A stretch of 64,000 nucleotides of DNA. Origin: Glossina fuscipes (Eukaryota; Arthropoda; Insecta; Diptera; Glossinidae). The notes under the pieces are model-generated. The model had not been told where the DNA came from. It was given only the letters and a program-made list of their open reading frames with translations, and made no database searches. The stretch lies in the NCBI RefSeq assembly GCF_014805625.2, contig NW_023998422.1, positions 2,189,934 through 2,253,933 of the forward strand, read 5' to 3'. A program made the position numbers and the translations under genes. Positions 1 through 12,894 of the stretch are shown here, piece after piece. How positions within the stretch are numbered: the stretch's first letter is position 1; each line of letters opens with the position of its first letter.

Positions 1-1439
1 TTAGGGCTTTCATTGGTTGCGGAAAGAGAGCGTGAGTATGAATGTCTTCTTCATTCGAAGCATCGCTTTAAGCTCTTTAAGCACAATAAAAAAGACTTTT
101 TCATGCGGTAGCTGGCTTGAAACATGGACCCACCATAACTCTGCTAAATGGCAACAATTGCCCGGCAAGCTTGTAACATTCGTATTTTGGGAAGTCCGTT
201 ATATTCGATTATTTTGAAAAAGAAAACACGATCACAACAGGGATCTTTCGATTCGCTTGAAGGAGGCCTATTTTGAGCGGAGCGGATAAATCGCTTTTTA
301 AAAAATGGAATACTATGTTACAGATATAACGAGTTGATTGGATTGCTCTTGAGAAAGACTAGTCTCGTGACTTATTGATCGATAATATTAATGGTAAATA
401 TGGAAAACTTTGGTCCCAGTAGAATATAGTTTTTCTTCTGCTTCTCTTAAATGATTCCAACAAATAAAACTGAAGCCAAACACCTTGACTTGTACGTCAT
501 TGTTTTTTAATTTTTTTTACGACTCGTATTTTTTTGTTTAAATTGAAAAACAAAATTATTTTGAAAAATACTTTTAATGGTATTCTGTTTAAATTCTATT
601 ATGTAAACTATTTCGTGTAATACTGTTATTATCCTATTCGAGTAATTTTCTTATTTTCATAGAACATATGGTATTTTATATCATACATATCTACCGCCTG
701 CATGTGTGGGTACTAATAAAAAAGCAGGTTAATAAACTGTTGCTTACTAAGCCAGCATCGCGTTAAAAGTTCATTTTGCTGAGACTTAAAAATTTCTTAT
801 TTGTTCTTGTTGCTGCTGTTAAAACTTAACGAAAACAAAACAAAAATAGTTAACGTAGTGGTAACAGACTCTTAAATACTCTACATACCTAAAGCCAGCA
901 TTTCTGTTTTCATTTGCACTCGAAATTATCAGTGCAAGTTGCGGAGTCATCAAGTTTAATAACGATGGTGTGAGAATAGATATGTATGTCTATAGTTTTC
1001 AAAATTTATGCATAGACCTTAAATTTTTGTCATATTCATCATAAAATCTGGTATATCCCCTGCCCCTTTCTCTTCACGATGCATGTACATATGACATTAC
1101 ATAGTAAAATGTATTGTTTAACTGGGTTAAAGCGGAAATGTAATTGTTTGCTTAATGATGATGGCGTTAATGATGATTATACGATGCGGGCTAGCGGTAT
1201 AGTTATACATAAAATGACGGTTAAGTTGATAGAATTCATTAAAAGAATTCTTATAATTTTTATAATAATTTTTTATGTTGAATTTTGTATAAATAAATAA
1301 TTAAATAGAAAATGCGATTCGATTCCGAATTTTCATGGCTTTCCTGCATTAGTTTGTGTGGCGCAAAGTAAATTTGATTAAAAAAAACACAGATTTATAG
1401 TAAAAATTGTGCATTTCATGCAACTGTCTAAGGAACAAC
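1..1439. other. AT-rich non-coding stretch
   Basis: I see no convincing gene here. The open frames on either strand are 60-75 codons long, lack recognisable motifs and show no splice structure. The sequence is AT-rich with short poly-T runs, as in fly intergenic or intronic DNA. Confidence 0.6.
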
Positions 1440-1464
1440 AATACCGGCTACAAGGCCCTCCGAA

Positions 1465-1880
1465 GCACCTTTTGCCACAAGGTTCTCTTGTAATGAAATT
1501 TTGGCCTAAATGCGAATGACTTTCGGATTGAATTATTTACTGGGCTGGAGGGCATGTGTGCCTACTACACAAGCCACTCATTCTCTTGTGATGACATTTT
1601 GTCCTAAATGCGGTTGACTTTCAGATTGAATTATTTATTGGGCTGGGCGGCATGTGTGCCTATTACACAAGGAACCTATTCTCTTCTGATGCAATTTTGG
1701 CTTAACTGCGGTTGACTTTCGTCGATGCACGTAATGAAGTGTTTGCTGGAGTGGACGGCATGTGTGCCTTTTACACAAGGCATTCATTCTATTGTGTGTG
1801 AAGTTTTGTCTTAAATGCGGCTGACTTTTGTTGATACACGCAATAAATTATTTGCTGGGCTGAAGGGCATGTGTGACACC
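1465..1880. repeat. Minisatellite, about four units of 98-109 bp
   Basis: Four diverged tandem units share the landmarks CTTGTRATGA, CTAAATGCG, GACTTTCG, TTATTTACTGGGCTGG and GGCATGTGTG. The GGCATGTGTG landmark recurs with spacings of about 98, 108 and 109 bp (near 1551, 1649, 1757 and 1866). Units 3 and 4 carry a roughly 10-bp insertion (TCGATGCACG or TTGATACACG) that the first two lack, so two sub-types exist. No reading frame spans the array. Confidence 0.85.
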
Positions 1881-1889
1881 ATTTTGTTG

Positions 1890-2580
1890 AAATTACATGT
1901 CCCTCACATCTACACCTTGCGATTTAGGCACAAAAAATTTGATGATCATGTCCCGTCCGATTGACAGAGCACCATTAAGTGTACTGCTGGAACAGCCACA
2001 TTCGTAGGAAACCTGCCACAAAATCCATATCAAAGGATGACAGGTTATAGTTGCATTAATTTCTCAACAATCACTCATACATCACACCTCAAATGTGACG
2101 ATTTTGTCAACTAACCAAGCCATTGATATAAGATTAAACGGAAAATTCAAGTCTTATGTGAATTTATGAATATGTTTGATAATATGAACGTGCGATTTGC
2201 ATTGTAGTAATATCCCAATTTTATTACTTTACACATCCAGCTTGCAATGCGACTTATCTCCAATAATTTCTAAAAACAACTTGAACTCTTCATCACTCAT
2301 TTCGTTTGGATTTCGTTCTCAAGCGCTCAGTTAATCAAATTAATGCAGCGCCTCTATTGAAATTAGGATTACTTGACTATTATTCTCCGCATAAAACAAC
2401 AGAATTATTTCGTAACGGTTACTACTCAATTAAAGCAATTTAGACGATGCCCTGTTACTGAGATGATGACCGTTCAACAGTTTAAGCTGTGTCTTAAAGT
2501 AAACAGATAAAATGATAATGTGCCGTCATACACTAAGAAAACTACGTTCACATAAGATTACGTCTGGGTACCCGCTATAA
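1890..2580. other. Non-coding stretch, no gene seen
   Basis: I find no open frame with recognisable content and no clear repeat. The short block around 1940-2040 is more GC-rich than its surroundings and could be an old mobile-element scrap, but I cannot assign it. Confidence 0.5.
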
Positions 2581-2582
2581 CT

Positions 2583-2699
2583 TAATCACTTCACATCTTT
2601 TCTATTAATGGTAAGTTAATTAATGACTTCTCATCTTTTTTGTTAATTGTCAGTTAATTAATAACTTTATATTTTTTTTGTTAATTGCCAGTTAATTGA
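2583..2699. repeat. 38-bp tandem repeat, three units
   Basis: The sequence AGTTAATT recurs at 2614, 2652 and 2690, exactly 38 bp apart. Each is followed by a TAAT(C/G)ACTT-like stretch and a T-rich CATCTTTT block. It is a short diverged minisatellite with no coding potential. Confidence 0.8.
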
Positions 2700-4460
2700 T
2701 TGTTCTTATTTTCTTACTGACCCTTTTGGTGTGCCCTTCGGTTCTTTATGTCTAATTTTTTATTCACATCTTGTTTGTATCTCTCTCTACGCAGATTTAT
2801 AGCCAATCACCTTCATTTTCCATAGTTGGCTACCAAACAGGAATTTAGGTTTATATAGCCAAACCGAGGTTCAGTTCTATAAGCGAATGGCGAAGGCCAA
2901 GAACAAGCGAAGCTGAACAGGCTCAAACTGCGACGCTGGGAAAGCATTTATTAGAAGGTCTGCTATGCCTTTTTCTTCAAAAACGAATCTAATATGCTCC
3001 CATACTTCCTAGACAGCTAAGAAAGGCAACATTTATAGTAGTAAGAATGAGAAAATAAATATTATTTACGTAATTTATTAACAAAAAAAAATTTATATCT
3101 TCTTGTCTTGTTCGAACTAGAAGGAAAAAAAGGTCTATTCGTCCCTTTTTGGATAATTATGCTCTAAAATGTGTTTCATTTATTAACTTTATTCACTTTG
3201 TGATTTTGTCAGTCCTGGTTATAAGCTATAGTTCTACAAGAAGGGCTTCGTTTGCTGAAAGAAATGAAACGAGTTCCCCAAGAATTTCCAAGTATTTGTA
3301 GGGCGACGAATCAATAGCTCTATAAGACTCATTTGCGTAAGTTGGAACTGTTAACTGTTCACTTGTGGAAATCATAATTTCATAGGTTACGATTGTTCAG
3401 ATATTAGTTCATTTTATTTCTTCATGCTACGTTAAAAGCTACTGAGAATGTTGAGATGTCGTCAACAGACAATTCTTGTATATATTTCCGTCTGTCCCAT
3501 TCCTCCGAAGAATCTTTAATTCAGGATGCCGTGCGGTAAGTAGTGCAGCTTGATTAAAAACAATCGATGCTTAATCTGCAGATCCTACAAATAACCTAAG
3601 AAGCATGTGGGGACTATAAAAATGTATTCACTTGGCGGAATAATTGGAGAAAAGTTCATTTTTCTACCGAAAAAAGCCGACTAATTGTTAATAAATAATT
3701 CTTCAATTAATTTATCTATAACGTCTTAAGCATTTCCTTGGAAAATGTTGTTTTGAAGATATTGTAAAAAGTTCGCATAAAAAGAATGAAAATGGGTGGG
3801 ACCTTGACTTGACTTGATTGAGACAAACTTTAGAGAGTACTTTGAACTCGACATTTGGCAAATAAAGTATTTGGTCCATCTAAAATTTTGTCGTGACTGC
3901 AATCATGTTTTATATTTATCTCTAAGGAGTTTATTTAAATCCATAAAAGAATTCATTTTATGACGAACTTCTCCTGCTCAATAGGCTTTATCTTGATTCA
4001 CTCTTCACTGTTACCAAAAATTATATACTGTGTGCGGGTATATGATTCCGGCCATTTTCATTAGCACTGCAAGGGTATTATAAAAAGACGTTGGGCATTA
4101 TTTGTTCAGGGCATTGTCATCTCATCTAACGTGCAGAATATGGATTAGGTTCAATACGAACAACTAACTGATTTAAAAAAAAAAGCCCATATTTCGGTAT
4201 CGTCGTGATGATGAAAGCATCATTCGAGCAAAGACTAAGTCATCTATTAAAACGCTTATTAATCGGAAGCAGAATATCTGTTGGAATCGGCGAGAGCGTA
4301 GGGCATACCAGGATGGAAATGCAAACATTCCATGAGCGAGTTTTGCTACATGAGGCCGAATTCCTTCACACAGTGAAAACTTACGGTCTTCCCAAGGAGA
4401 CCGTTTAATAAGGATGCATCTCTCCATTTTTACGTCTCGGCGAATTTCAATCAACAGACC

Positions 4461-4493
4461 AGTGTTTATATCTAAGCCATCGATATAAACACT
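4461..4493. repeat. Perfect 12-bp inverted repeat with 9-nt loop
   Basis: AGTGTTTATATC at 4461-4472 is followed by nine bases and then its exact reverse complement GATATAAACACT at 4482-4493. The transcript or single strand could fold into a perfect 12-bp hairpin. No element boundary or gene end is visible beside it. Confidence 0.8.
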
Positions 4494-4937
4494 AACCAGG
4501 AATATGAATGATTTGCTTCTAGAAGAGTAAAATTAGTGCGGACAGTAAGTAAATATAAGAGAAAGAAAGTCTTTGCCGCGAATTTGTTCCACTAAAAGAG
4601 GAATTCGCAAGCAATGTGATAAAGTAAGATTTGTTTAAGCGTAAATGCACCTGTGAATTACATCTGGATTTGAAATTGAATAACCGCACTATGAGGAGGG
4701 TAACAATATTATTGGAAATTTGGTTCCGTTCGACCATGAAATTTTAATTATTAATATAATAACTAATAATAATATTTTCATATAAATTTTATTGATTTTT
4801 GAGGAAGTGCAAGAATTATAGTACAACTAATATTATTGATAGCGCAGCAAATGCTTTGTTCTTTCAACCTTTTGCGAACGTTATAATTTGCCATATATAT
4901 ATAATAAATTGTATATTAAAATCTATTTGCTTATAAA

Positions 4938-4993
4938 CAAACATACATACATACATACATACATACGTATATATATAAATACATAGATACATA
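4938..4993. repeat. (ACAT)n microsatellite with AT tail
   Basis: About seven ACAT units run into a TATATATA stretch and then more ACATAG/ACATACG units. It is a simple repeat that creates a spurious minus-strand open frame. Confidence 0.9.
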
Positions 4994-5400
4994 CGTATGA
5001 AAATGTACGTAATTACAGTAAAGTTGAAAAATATTGCATGAGATGAAAAGCAACTGTAAACTGTTAGCAATAAATTGATAAAAAGCTTTTTGTCTTTGTT
5101 CAGGAAATATTTATGAATTATGATGGATGAGCGAGCGAGTGTATACCCACAGAACATCTCTGTATAGACACATATATGGTATACATTTATAAATATTTTA
5201 TAGATAGTAGAAAAATAAAATCATTTTATATGTAATATAAACACAGCAGAAGGGTACGCGTCTGGGAGTGAGCTCTTGAGAAGTTAATATTACATTCATT
5301 TCGAAGAATTCTTTTCTTTTTTTTTTTTGTTGCTTTTCTTTCTTCTTTTCTCAATTTTCAGAATACAAACAAAACGAATTTAATGTTTTTTTTCTTTCGC

Positions 5401-5440
5401 TATACACACACACACACACAGGCACACACAGGCACACATG
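5401..5440. repeat. (CA)n microsatellite
   Basis: A run of CA dinucleotides is interrupted twice by GG, giving two CACACAGG blocks. Confidence 0.9.
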
Positions 5441-6497
5441 GTGTATGTTGCAATAGTTCTTCTCGATAACAGCTGCTGATGTTGCATTCATGGCTAGCTA
5501 ACGTAAATACACATATATGTGCTTAAATAGTACATATGTATATATACACTATACTTATATGCATTTCAGTAAGGCAGGCAGGCAGGCAGATGTTGTCGAT
5601 CTTTCTATAATATACGATATCGTATGTATGTTATGCGTGGTGTTCGTAGATTGATTTACTTGGCACGTGATCTTTCAATGAAACGTCAACATCGTGCACA
5701 ATCCCCCCATCAACGAAATAACAAAGAGTAAGTTAAAGAAAAAAATTATTCGCTACACAGTCTCATATAACAGTTGTGCTCTGAAACGATATTTAGATCG
5801 CATTTTCTTGAGGATTTTTTTACGGTGTCCACCTAAATATAAAATCGATGTTGTTGTAGACTTTTGCATGCAAATAATCCCTATATTTAATCATCTCTTA
5901 TAACATCGCTCGGCAAGTCTCCGGACTGACATTTTAAACAGGTCTACATTATTTCTGGATAATAGCGCTACAATTTCATGGCATTTCGGCGTTAAGTTTA
6001 TAAGTTATAGGTATTTTAGAAGAAGAAGAAGATTATATAATTTCTAGATCTGCTATGAATATGTGACATGGACCAAAGTATGATCAGAGCCGTAATTATG
6101 TAACAAGTAATCCCGTTTTCAGGGAGTTTATGTCGTGACAACCTCACGAAGCGTTAAGATCGTCAATAATTCCTTTAATATCACAGAACGAATTAGAAAC
6201 CCATTTCTATTTACCTTATTGATGTGTACCTCGCTTAAAACCTGACAGGACTTGTAAAATCTTCACCACCATTACTTTGGTGTCTTAAACCCATTTATTT
6301 GCTTTGCGTAATCTTTGGCAATCGTTTTTGGAAACTGATGGGGAAATAATTGTTTTAAGTCAACTAATTTTTCACATAGTGCTGGTCTTAGGCACAGACT
6401 TGTTTTATCATAACAAGAAAATATTAGATCATTACGTTAACCTGATGTTGTTTTGCTCTAATCCTGAGTAGATATTGTTTGAAATGTACTACGTATC

Positions 6498-7350
6498 CTT
6501 AATAAAAAGGTGACTTTTGAGTTCGTTCCATCGAAAGTCTACTTTATAGACCGACCATGATCTCCAAATATATTCCTTCCTTGTATGTATGTATGTATGT
6601 ATGTATGTACTATGCATTCCTTTATGTAACACGATATGTTTTAACTATAGCCAGAAGGGCAAAAACTAAGGTGGCTCTTAATAAAAAGTTGTCTTTATGG
6701 ACCCTTGCTTTCAAATATTTTCCTTCCCAAATATTTTATGCATGTGTGTGTGTACGTATGTATGTATGTACTACGCATTCTACACTTTATTTAGTAAGAA
6801 ATAATTTAACTACAGCCAAAAGGGAAAAAACTAAAAAGTTGTCTTTACGGACCCTTGCTTTCAAATATTTTCCTTCCCAAATATTTTATGTATGTGTGTG
6901 TGTATGTATGTATGTATGTACTACGCATTCTACACTTTATTTAGTAAGAAATGATTTAACTACAGCCAGAGCGGAAAAAACTAAAAAGTTGTCTTTATGG
7001 ACCCTTGCTTTCCAAATATTTTCCTTCCCAAATATTTTATGTATGTGTGCGTATATGTATGTATGTATGTACTACGCATTCTACACTTTATTTAGTAAGA
7101 AATAATTTAACTACAACCAGAAGGGAGAAAACTAAAAAGTTGTCTTTACGGACCCTTGCTTTCAAATATTTTCCTTCCCAAATATTTTATGTATGTGTGT
7201 GTGTATGTATGTATGTATGTACTACGCATTCTACACTTTATTTAGTAAGAAATAATTTAACTACAGCCAAAAGGGAAAAAACTAAAGTGGCTCTTAATAA
7301 AAAGTTGACTTTACGGATCCATCCTATCCAAATTTTTTCCTTCCGGAATC
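6498..7350. repeat. About 150-bp minisatellite, five units plus a partial
   Basis: Five tandem units are marked by CTACGCATTC (first copy CTATGCATTC) at 6610, 6771, 6921, 7072 and 7222. A diverged partial unit precedes them from about 6498. Each unit contains a (TATG)n tract, TACACTTTATTTAGTAAGAA, a GGGAAAAAACTAA block and a CTTTCAAATATTTTCCTTCCC block. The inner units are 150-151 bp. The first unit is 161 bp because it keeps a GTGGCTCTTAATAA segment, which is also present after the last unit near 7288 but missing from the inner units. Because 150 is a multiple of three, open frames of 182 and 120 codons run through the array. They repeat the same words and show no other sign of coding. Confidence 0.92.
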
Positions 7351-8460
7351 TTTCATTATTTTTGTAATACTATGTTTGAGTTTTTACCTTCTGATACGAA
7401 ATTTTCCACCAAATACCATTTTTACTCGAGTTGCGATTTTCGCTTAAAATAATTAGTATAAATAAAATTGTAATTGTAGTCTTCTTCTTCTTCTGCTTCG
7501 TTAAATTGCTTCTTTCAATTCAATTCGAATTTTACTGGTTTACGTCTTATCTCTTATCTTCAAATTTCCCCAAACAGATATTGCAGCATTATTAGTATCG
7601 AAATTGGGTTTTTGAACTAAATGGCAATTGTTTATGCACGCATGCTATGGCAACCGACTGCCAGCAAACAATACGCTTATGGTAATTTTAAATATGCAGC
7701 TTGTTGTTATTATTGTTGTTGTTTTTATTGTTCTTTTTTTTGTTTTTCGATATTTAACGATTATTTCTGCTTTAACAACAACGCGTTGGCCCAGAAACGT
7801 TCGAATGAGGTTTAAAATTGTTGGTTGGTTGCTGTTGGTTTGTGTCAGATTTTCACGAAATATTGCAAATAGTGACTGAAACGCAAGCCAAGCACTGATT
7901 TGTTTATTATATGTTCGTAATCAGATTACTTTTTGCGTGCAAATTGTGACTTTTTTTGTTCGGGGGATTTATGTTGGTTGGTTGTTAGATCCGTTTATCT
8001 GTCAATTGTTAGATTCAAGCAAAATTTTGTTCAAATTACTGCTTGAGTGCCTCGACAAATGTTTTGAATGCGTGATGCACTGATTTTTTTTATTATTATT
8101 ATTTTTTTTTTTTTTTTTTGTATTATTATTATTCTACACACAATATTTGTTACATTGTTGAAAGAAAATTTTGGTAAATGACACGTTAACGCGAATTTAA
8201 GGGAAAGTGTACATACATAACAATTACAGTTAATTTGGTAATGAGGAGAAGTTAATATAAATGTTTTTATTTTTTATTTATTTATTTATTTTTTTTGCTT
8301 TTTAACAAAGTGACGCGAACATTGTCACATTGTCAAGTTAAAACAAATCATTTACACACAATGTTACACATGCATTAATTGTAGATTCTGTAATCCGTAT
8401 ATAGATCTAAAAATGCACAATATATTTTTATGTTTACTGAAAATATTGGTTTAAAAAACG

Positions 8461-8500
<40 letters not shown>

Positions 8501-10120
8501 ACTACAACCACTCTTTGTGTTTCTATTTTTTTTTTTTTTTTTTTCTTCTTTTTATTCGTACGTTTTCCGTTTATACTTTCTGTCTTGGTAGTAAAAGAAG
8601 TAAGTAACAAAAAAACAAAAAAAAAAGAAAAACACACATACACACAAACACGCACGAACAAGTTGTTTTTTACTTCGAACGGCTAATTCAGCGCTTGTAG
8701 GATAAGCACGTATCTACCGCGCGACAGTTGTGCTCATCTGAAAACCAGTTGATAGACTCAAGACTCTATAGTTATCATCTGTTACTTGTTTTGCTATTCG
8801 CGGTTTTCGTTTTGTTTTCGTTGCCATTTTTGTTTATTGCAGAGATGATTTTTGTATCTTTATACTTTTTCATTTTCCTTTACTTTTTATTTTCTCTTCT
8901 CTTCTCTTCATACTTTTTTTGTAATGCACATTAAAACGAATCTTTTACACTCGCCACCTCAACGATAAGAGATAATAACATGGAGTTGCGTCAAGCATCC
9001 AGTTTCCTTTCAGAGGAAGAAATCGTGTTTGTGTGTAAATCAATTTCCCTCAAATACTTCACCACTCATCTACCGACGCCTGCTCTCTTGAACCTTTGTT
9101 ATGGTTCCGTCCTATAATCGCCGACATATATATATATATATATATATATCACTATTAAGAACGTATTTAATACTAAAAGTAATCTGAAAGTCTGTCCTGC
9201 GGACAAATATTTGCTTTAAATTATGTTATTTCAAAAAAATAATTGTTTCTCTTTTCACTAACTAAGGTAGTTTTTGCTGTAGCTTGTGTTTGATTGCATC
9301 CATTGGGACCAGCATAGTGTGCTTGTCGTACTGTGCACAGAGAGTGACACCTCTCAGAGTTTTCACTATTTATAAAGAGAACATGGATGGTTGACAAAAG
9401 AAGAGAAAGAGAGAGAGAAGAATGCGAAAAAAGGGGCAAAAAAGGAATGAAAAGAGAGTTAGTGAGCGAATGTTTAAACACAATCCCTTTCGTTATCTCT
9501 GCTATTTCTACCGAGCATTTAATGTCTTAAAAAATTTATTCATTTTTTTTACCATTTTCTCCCTATCTGCATCTTTATTGCAGCCGCGATTAATATAGTA
9601 ACATCCGACAGCTCACAAGTCGACAGGCTACAACAACACATCTAAGAAGTAAATGCAGTAATTAAAGGCTTTTGTACTTCTTTAGTTCGCCAAACGCGAT
9701 CAGCTTTCCTAACAGCCTTTTCATAATTTATGCCGTGTTAGCTACAATTTTATCTCTTAGATATTTTTTAAAGTCGCTATCGGAAAAGTTGGGTATATAA
9801 GTATTTTAATGCATTTGTTAAACATAGAAACATGCATCAAAGTGGCCACGAAATTGAAATCATATTTATCTCGCTCCGTGTCACTAATTTTTAAACATTC
9901 ACGGGAGAGCCGAAAACTTTAGATTACAATTCATTTTCAGCTTGGTTTCGCATTCATCATTTTAATATATTGTCTTGAGGGATATTTTGTTGGTGCCTAT
10001 GAGCTTTACACCATTTTGCAAACCTATAGCAACCATGTATTGCATACAACATTGTGTTGCCATTCCCGCAGCTTATAAAAAATTTAGCAAGAGATTTTAA
10101 AAAATGTTATTTAGGGCAGA
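7350..10120. other. Non-coding stretch rich in poly-T and simple repeats
   Basis: No gene is supported. The stretch holds long T runs (about 8102-8119, 8466-8499 and 8527-8544), TTTA-rich DNA near 8265-8300 and an AT run at about 9126-9149. Open frames here translate to poly-F, poly-K or poly-L and are by-products of composition. Confidence 0.6.
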
Positions 10121-10480
10121 GATCAGTTCTCTTTTTATACCTTACACAAATTGTGTCATAAACCACTTAAGATGGATCTATCCTCTGCTATAAGGATAGA
10201 TTAGAATCACTTTCTAAGTTTGTCTGTTCGCCTGTCCTTTTAATGCCTGCTGATATAATCCTTTGGTCTACCTATCGGTCGCAAATTTTGAGATATTTTG
10301 GTGAAATTCGGTGCACTCATGTCTTTTGATCTAAGAACGAACTCTATTGAAAACGGTTGTGATCGGACCACTTTTTCAATCTCTTTACTTATAACGCTTT
10401 GTTTGTGAAAAAGCGCTATATCAATAATTGTATTAAATGATGTACTATAGGGTATTTAATGGTATACGGTGACCCATTTT
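10120..10480 (+). repeat. Dispersed repeat family A, copy 1
   Basis: The block contains GATTAGAATCACTTTCTAAG followed by GTCTGTTCGCCTGTCC. Next comes a segment reading TTTTGGTGAAATTCGGTGCA, and it ends in TAGGGTATTTAATGGTATAC and GGTGACC. The copy near 33400-33670 has the same order of landmarks: AGAATCGCTTTC, TTGTCTGTCTATCTG, TTTTGATAAAATTGAG and TAGGGTATTTGATG...CGTGACC. It is non-coding and looks like a non-autonomous transposable element or an LTR-like remnant. Confidence 0.6.
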
Positions 10481-10683
10481 ACGATCACTTTTGCACGTCT
10501 GTCCTAGTGGTTTATATGTACAAAAGTTTACTTTGATGTTTGTAGTACGCATTTTAACGCATATACTATTGTTTTTGGTTACGAATTTTCCAAAAAAATG
10601 TACGCTATAAAATTTTTTCCATTCAAAGAGATTTTATGTCCGAGGCCATTACAAGCGCCTTAACACTAGAAATATATAGAAAT

Positions 10684-10762
10684 AAAGCGTACCAGTTGCA
10701 ATGTGTGCAGAAGTGAAGCTTGTCAGTTGTAAAGTGTGCAGAAGTAAAGCGTGCCAGCAGCT
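10684..10762. repeat. Short tandem repeat of about 30 bp, 2.5 units
   Basis: GTGTGCAGAAGT occurs twice within about 32 bp. Each copy follows a (G/C)CAGTTG(C/T)AA block, and a third partial unit begins AAAGCGTGCCAG. Units differ by several substitutions. Confidence 0.65.
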
Positions 10763-10961
10763 GACTTTCTACTGATTATACTTGAATCCCCAATCGTATG
10801 CTATAATATTTAAAACAATAAAAACCGTTCATTTTGCTACAATACTTAATATTTTTGTAACTATTCGAATGACACTGAATGGCTTTGTATAATTTTTTAC
10901 CTACTTTCAGGCACTATTACCTGAGCCAATCGTTTATGAACAATATAATATTGACAAGAGT

Positions 10962-11082
10962 AAAATCTCTATTAAAAATAATCAGGCAAAGGGAGATTCT
11001 CTGTTGAGAATAATCAGGCAAAAGGAGTGTCTCTGTTGAAAATAGTCAGACAAAGGGAGAATCTCTGTTAAAAATATTCTGA
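10962..11082. repeat. 31-32-bp tandem repeat, about 3.5 units
   Basis: The unit reads approximately AATCAGGCAAAGGGAGA then TCTCTGTTGAAAAT. The landmark TCAGGCAAA or TCAGACAAA falls near 10982, 11014 and 11045. It is a clear minisatellite with a few substitutions per unit. Confidence 0.85.
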
Positions 11083-12100
11083 TGACAATATGTTGATAAT
11101 GATTTCTAGAAACAAATCAAGTAAAGATATTCACTAATGTGTGGTGCAGGACGACCAATTTTGATTTCTTATTAAGTTTATAGAACAAAAGCCATCAAAA
11201 TGAAGACTTCAAATTAATTTTAAACATATTCATCATTACTTTAACTAAAATCGTATATATTTATCGTCTATTGTCATGTAATAAAGTTTTTTTTAGCAAA
11301 AAATTAAATTTTGTTTCAAGCGAGACCTGACCTATATTTTTAAAAAGATTTTCTTTTGAAAGAATTTTTGAAGTAATTCCAATTTAAACATGGCAAGGTC
11401 AGTTCATTGAATTCAACGCTTCCCTGTTGTTCTGTCAGCTATAATTTTCGATGCAAATTTTATGGCAGGGACACAAAACATAAACCGATACCATCCCAAT
11501 TTATTTAAGTTAATATTTTTGTCGAAGAACTTCATCAATTTTTGTCATAACATTCAAATCTATCATCGCAAATTTAGATGCCAAGCTCCCATCTACCTGG
11601 AATCTAATAAGTAGATTCTGTTTTTACGCAAAAATCTTATTTTTTATAAAAACAGTGTATTTCTGCCAAGAAGTGTTAAAAATTATAATCTTGGTTTTAC
11701 AAAGATTTTCTTAAAGGTGATGTTTTATGAGGAGAGGTCGTAGAGATATTTCTATGTCATCTGCTTTGAGCAGTGTTAGTATATCGCGCATTATTAATTC
11801 ATTAAAAGTCATGGAAACGTGAAAATATATAGATTTACATGAAACAAATAGACGAACACATAGGCAGAAATAGGATCAGAATCATTTTTTAGGTATAACA
11901 AAACTACTTTTTATCGAGAATTATTAAAACCTGCAGTTTTTTTGATGTATGGCTCAACAATTGAACGGATTCCTGTCGTGGCCGAAAAAACCAATATACC
12001 CAACATAATTAAAACGTCGCAAAAACTACGATCTGTAGTTGGAATACAAGAGGACATAGTCATAGACAACAAAGGTACAACAGGACGAACAGAAAGACAT
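11083..12100. other. Non-coding stretch, no gene seen
   Basis: AT-rich sequence with no long open frame, no splice-bounded coding block and no clear repeat. Confidence 0.55.
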
Positions 12101-12894
12101 ATTTAAATCGATTCGGAATATGATTCTGAACAATTTTGTACTATACATACATTAATCCGTAAATTAATCTTTTTGAAAGTGAAGTAAATTTCAGCTCTCT
12201 GTCGTGAATCTTGCGATCGTAAGCGTTTCAAAAATAGACCGGCCTGGCGAAAATCGATAAATAAACTAATGTGGAATCTCTTAGTGAACAAAGCTATATG
12301 AATTTAATGATTTAGCTGATTTCTATACATATTACCGGAGGATAGGGGATGCATTTGGTCAAAAAGTTTGCAACGCCCAAGCGGAAGCTTTAAAGACCTA
12401 AGAGAATAAATATATTCTTGGCCAATTTCAAAGTCGGAACGCACCAAAGCATATCTGTCTGTTCGCCTATTCGTGGGTCCGTCCGTCCAACCGTATAGTA
12501 TCAGTGATAAGAATTCCGTCATTCGGAAAAATGATGGTATCGCCTACAAATTTACAAAAGAATTTGAAAATGACTTAAACCGGCGAAAGGATACGCCTAC
12601 AAGTTCCTTTGCTTATCGTGCCATTGATAAAGTACAACTCATATGCTGTATAAATTTCTTATTTTGAAAATAAAAAAAAAAACCAGCCGTTCCCAACGAA
12701 TATTTACATCCTTAAAAGATTCGGCCACGATCGAATGTAATTTTCTTACTTTTTCAATTTGCTTTCTTAATTCTCATTATAAGGAAGCTTGGCGTACTAA
12801 AATAAATTTGAGCTTTCAGACAATGAAAAAGCAAAATTGTAAATCCCCTTTTAGAGACTTAAAATGCTTGTAAAGATATGTCTCCTAAAAAGTG

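Larger units (their letters stand above)
2700..6497. other. Non-coding stretch with scattered microsatellites
   Basis: No gene is supported. Short open frames near 4170-4450 and 4860-5160 lie on AT-rich or microsatellite DNA and show no family motifs. The stretch holds an ACAT run near 4940-4966, a perfect inverted repeat at 4461-4493, a CA run at 5403-5440 and four GGCA units near 5573-5589. Confidence 0.55.

Noticed and set aside
6557..7367. Open frames of 182 and 120 codons on the plus strand
   Set aside because: They run through a 150-bp minisatellite whose unit is a multiple of three; the protein is the same words repeated and there is no other coding sign.
8461..8661. Poly-lysine frame
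   Set aside because: Translation of a long T run; a composition by-product.
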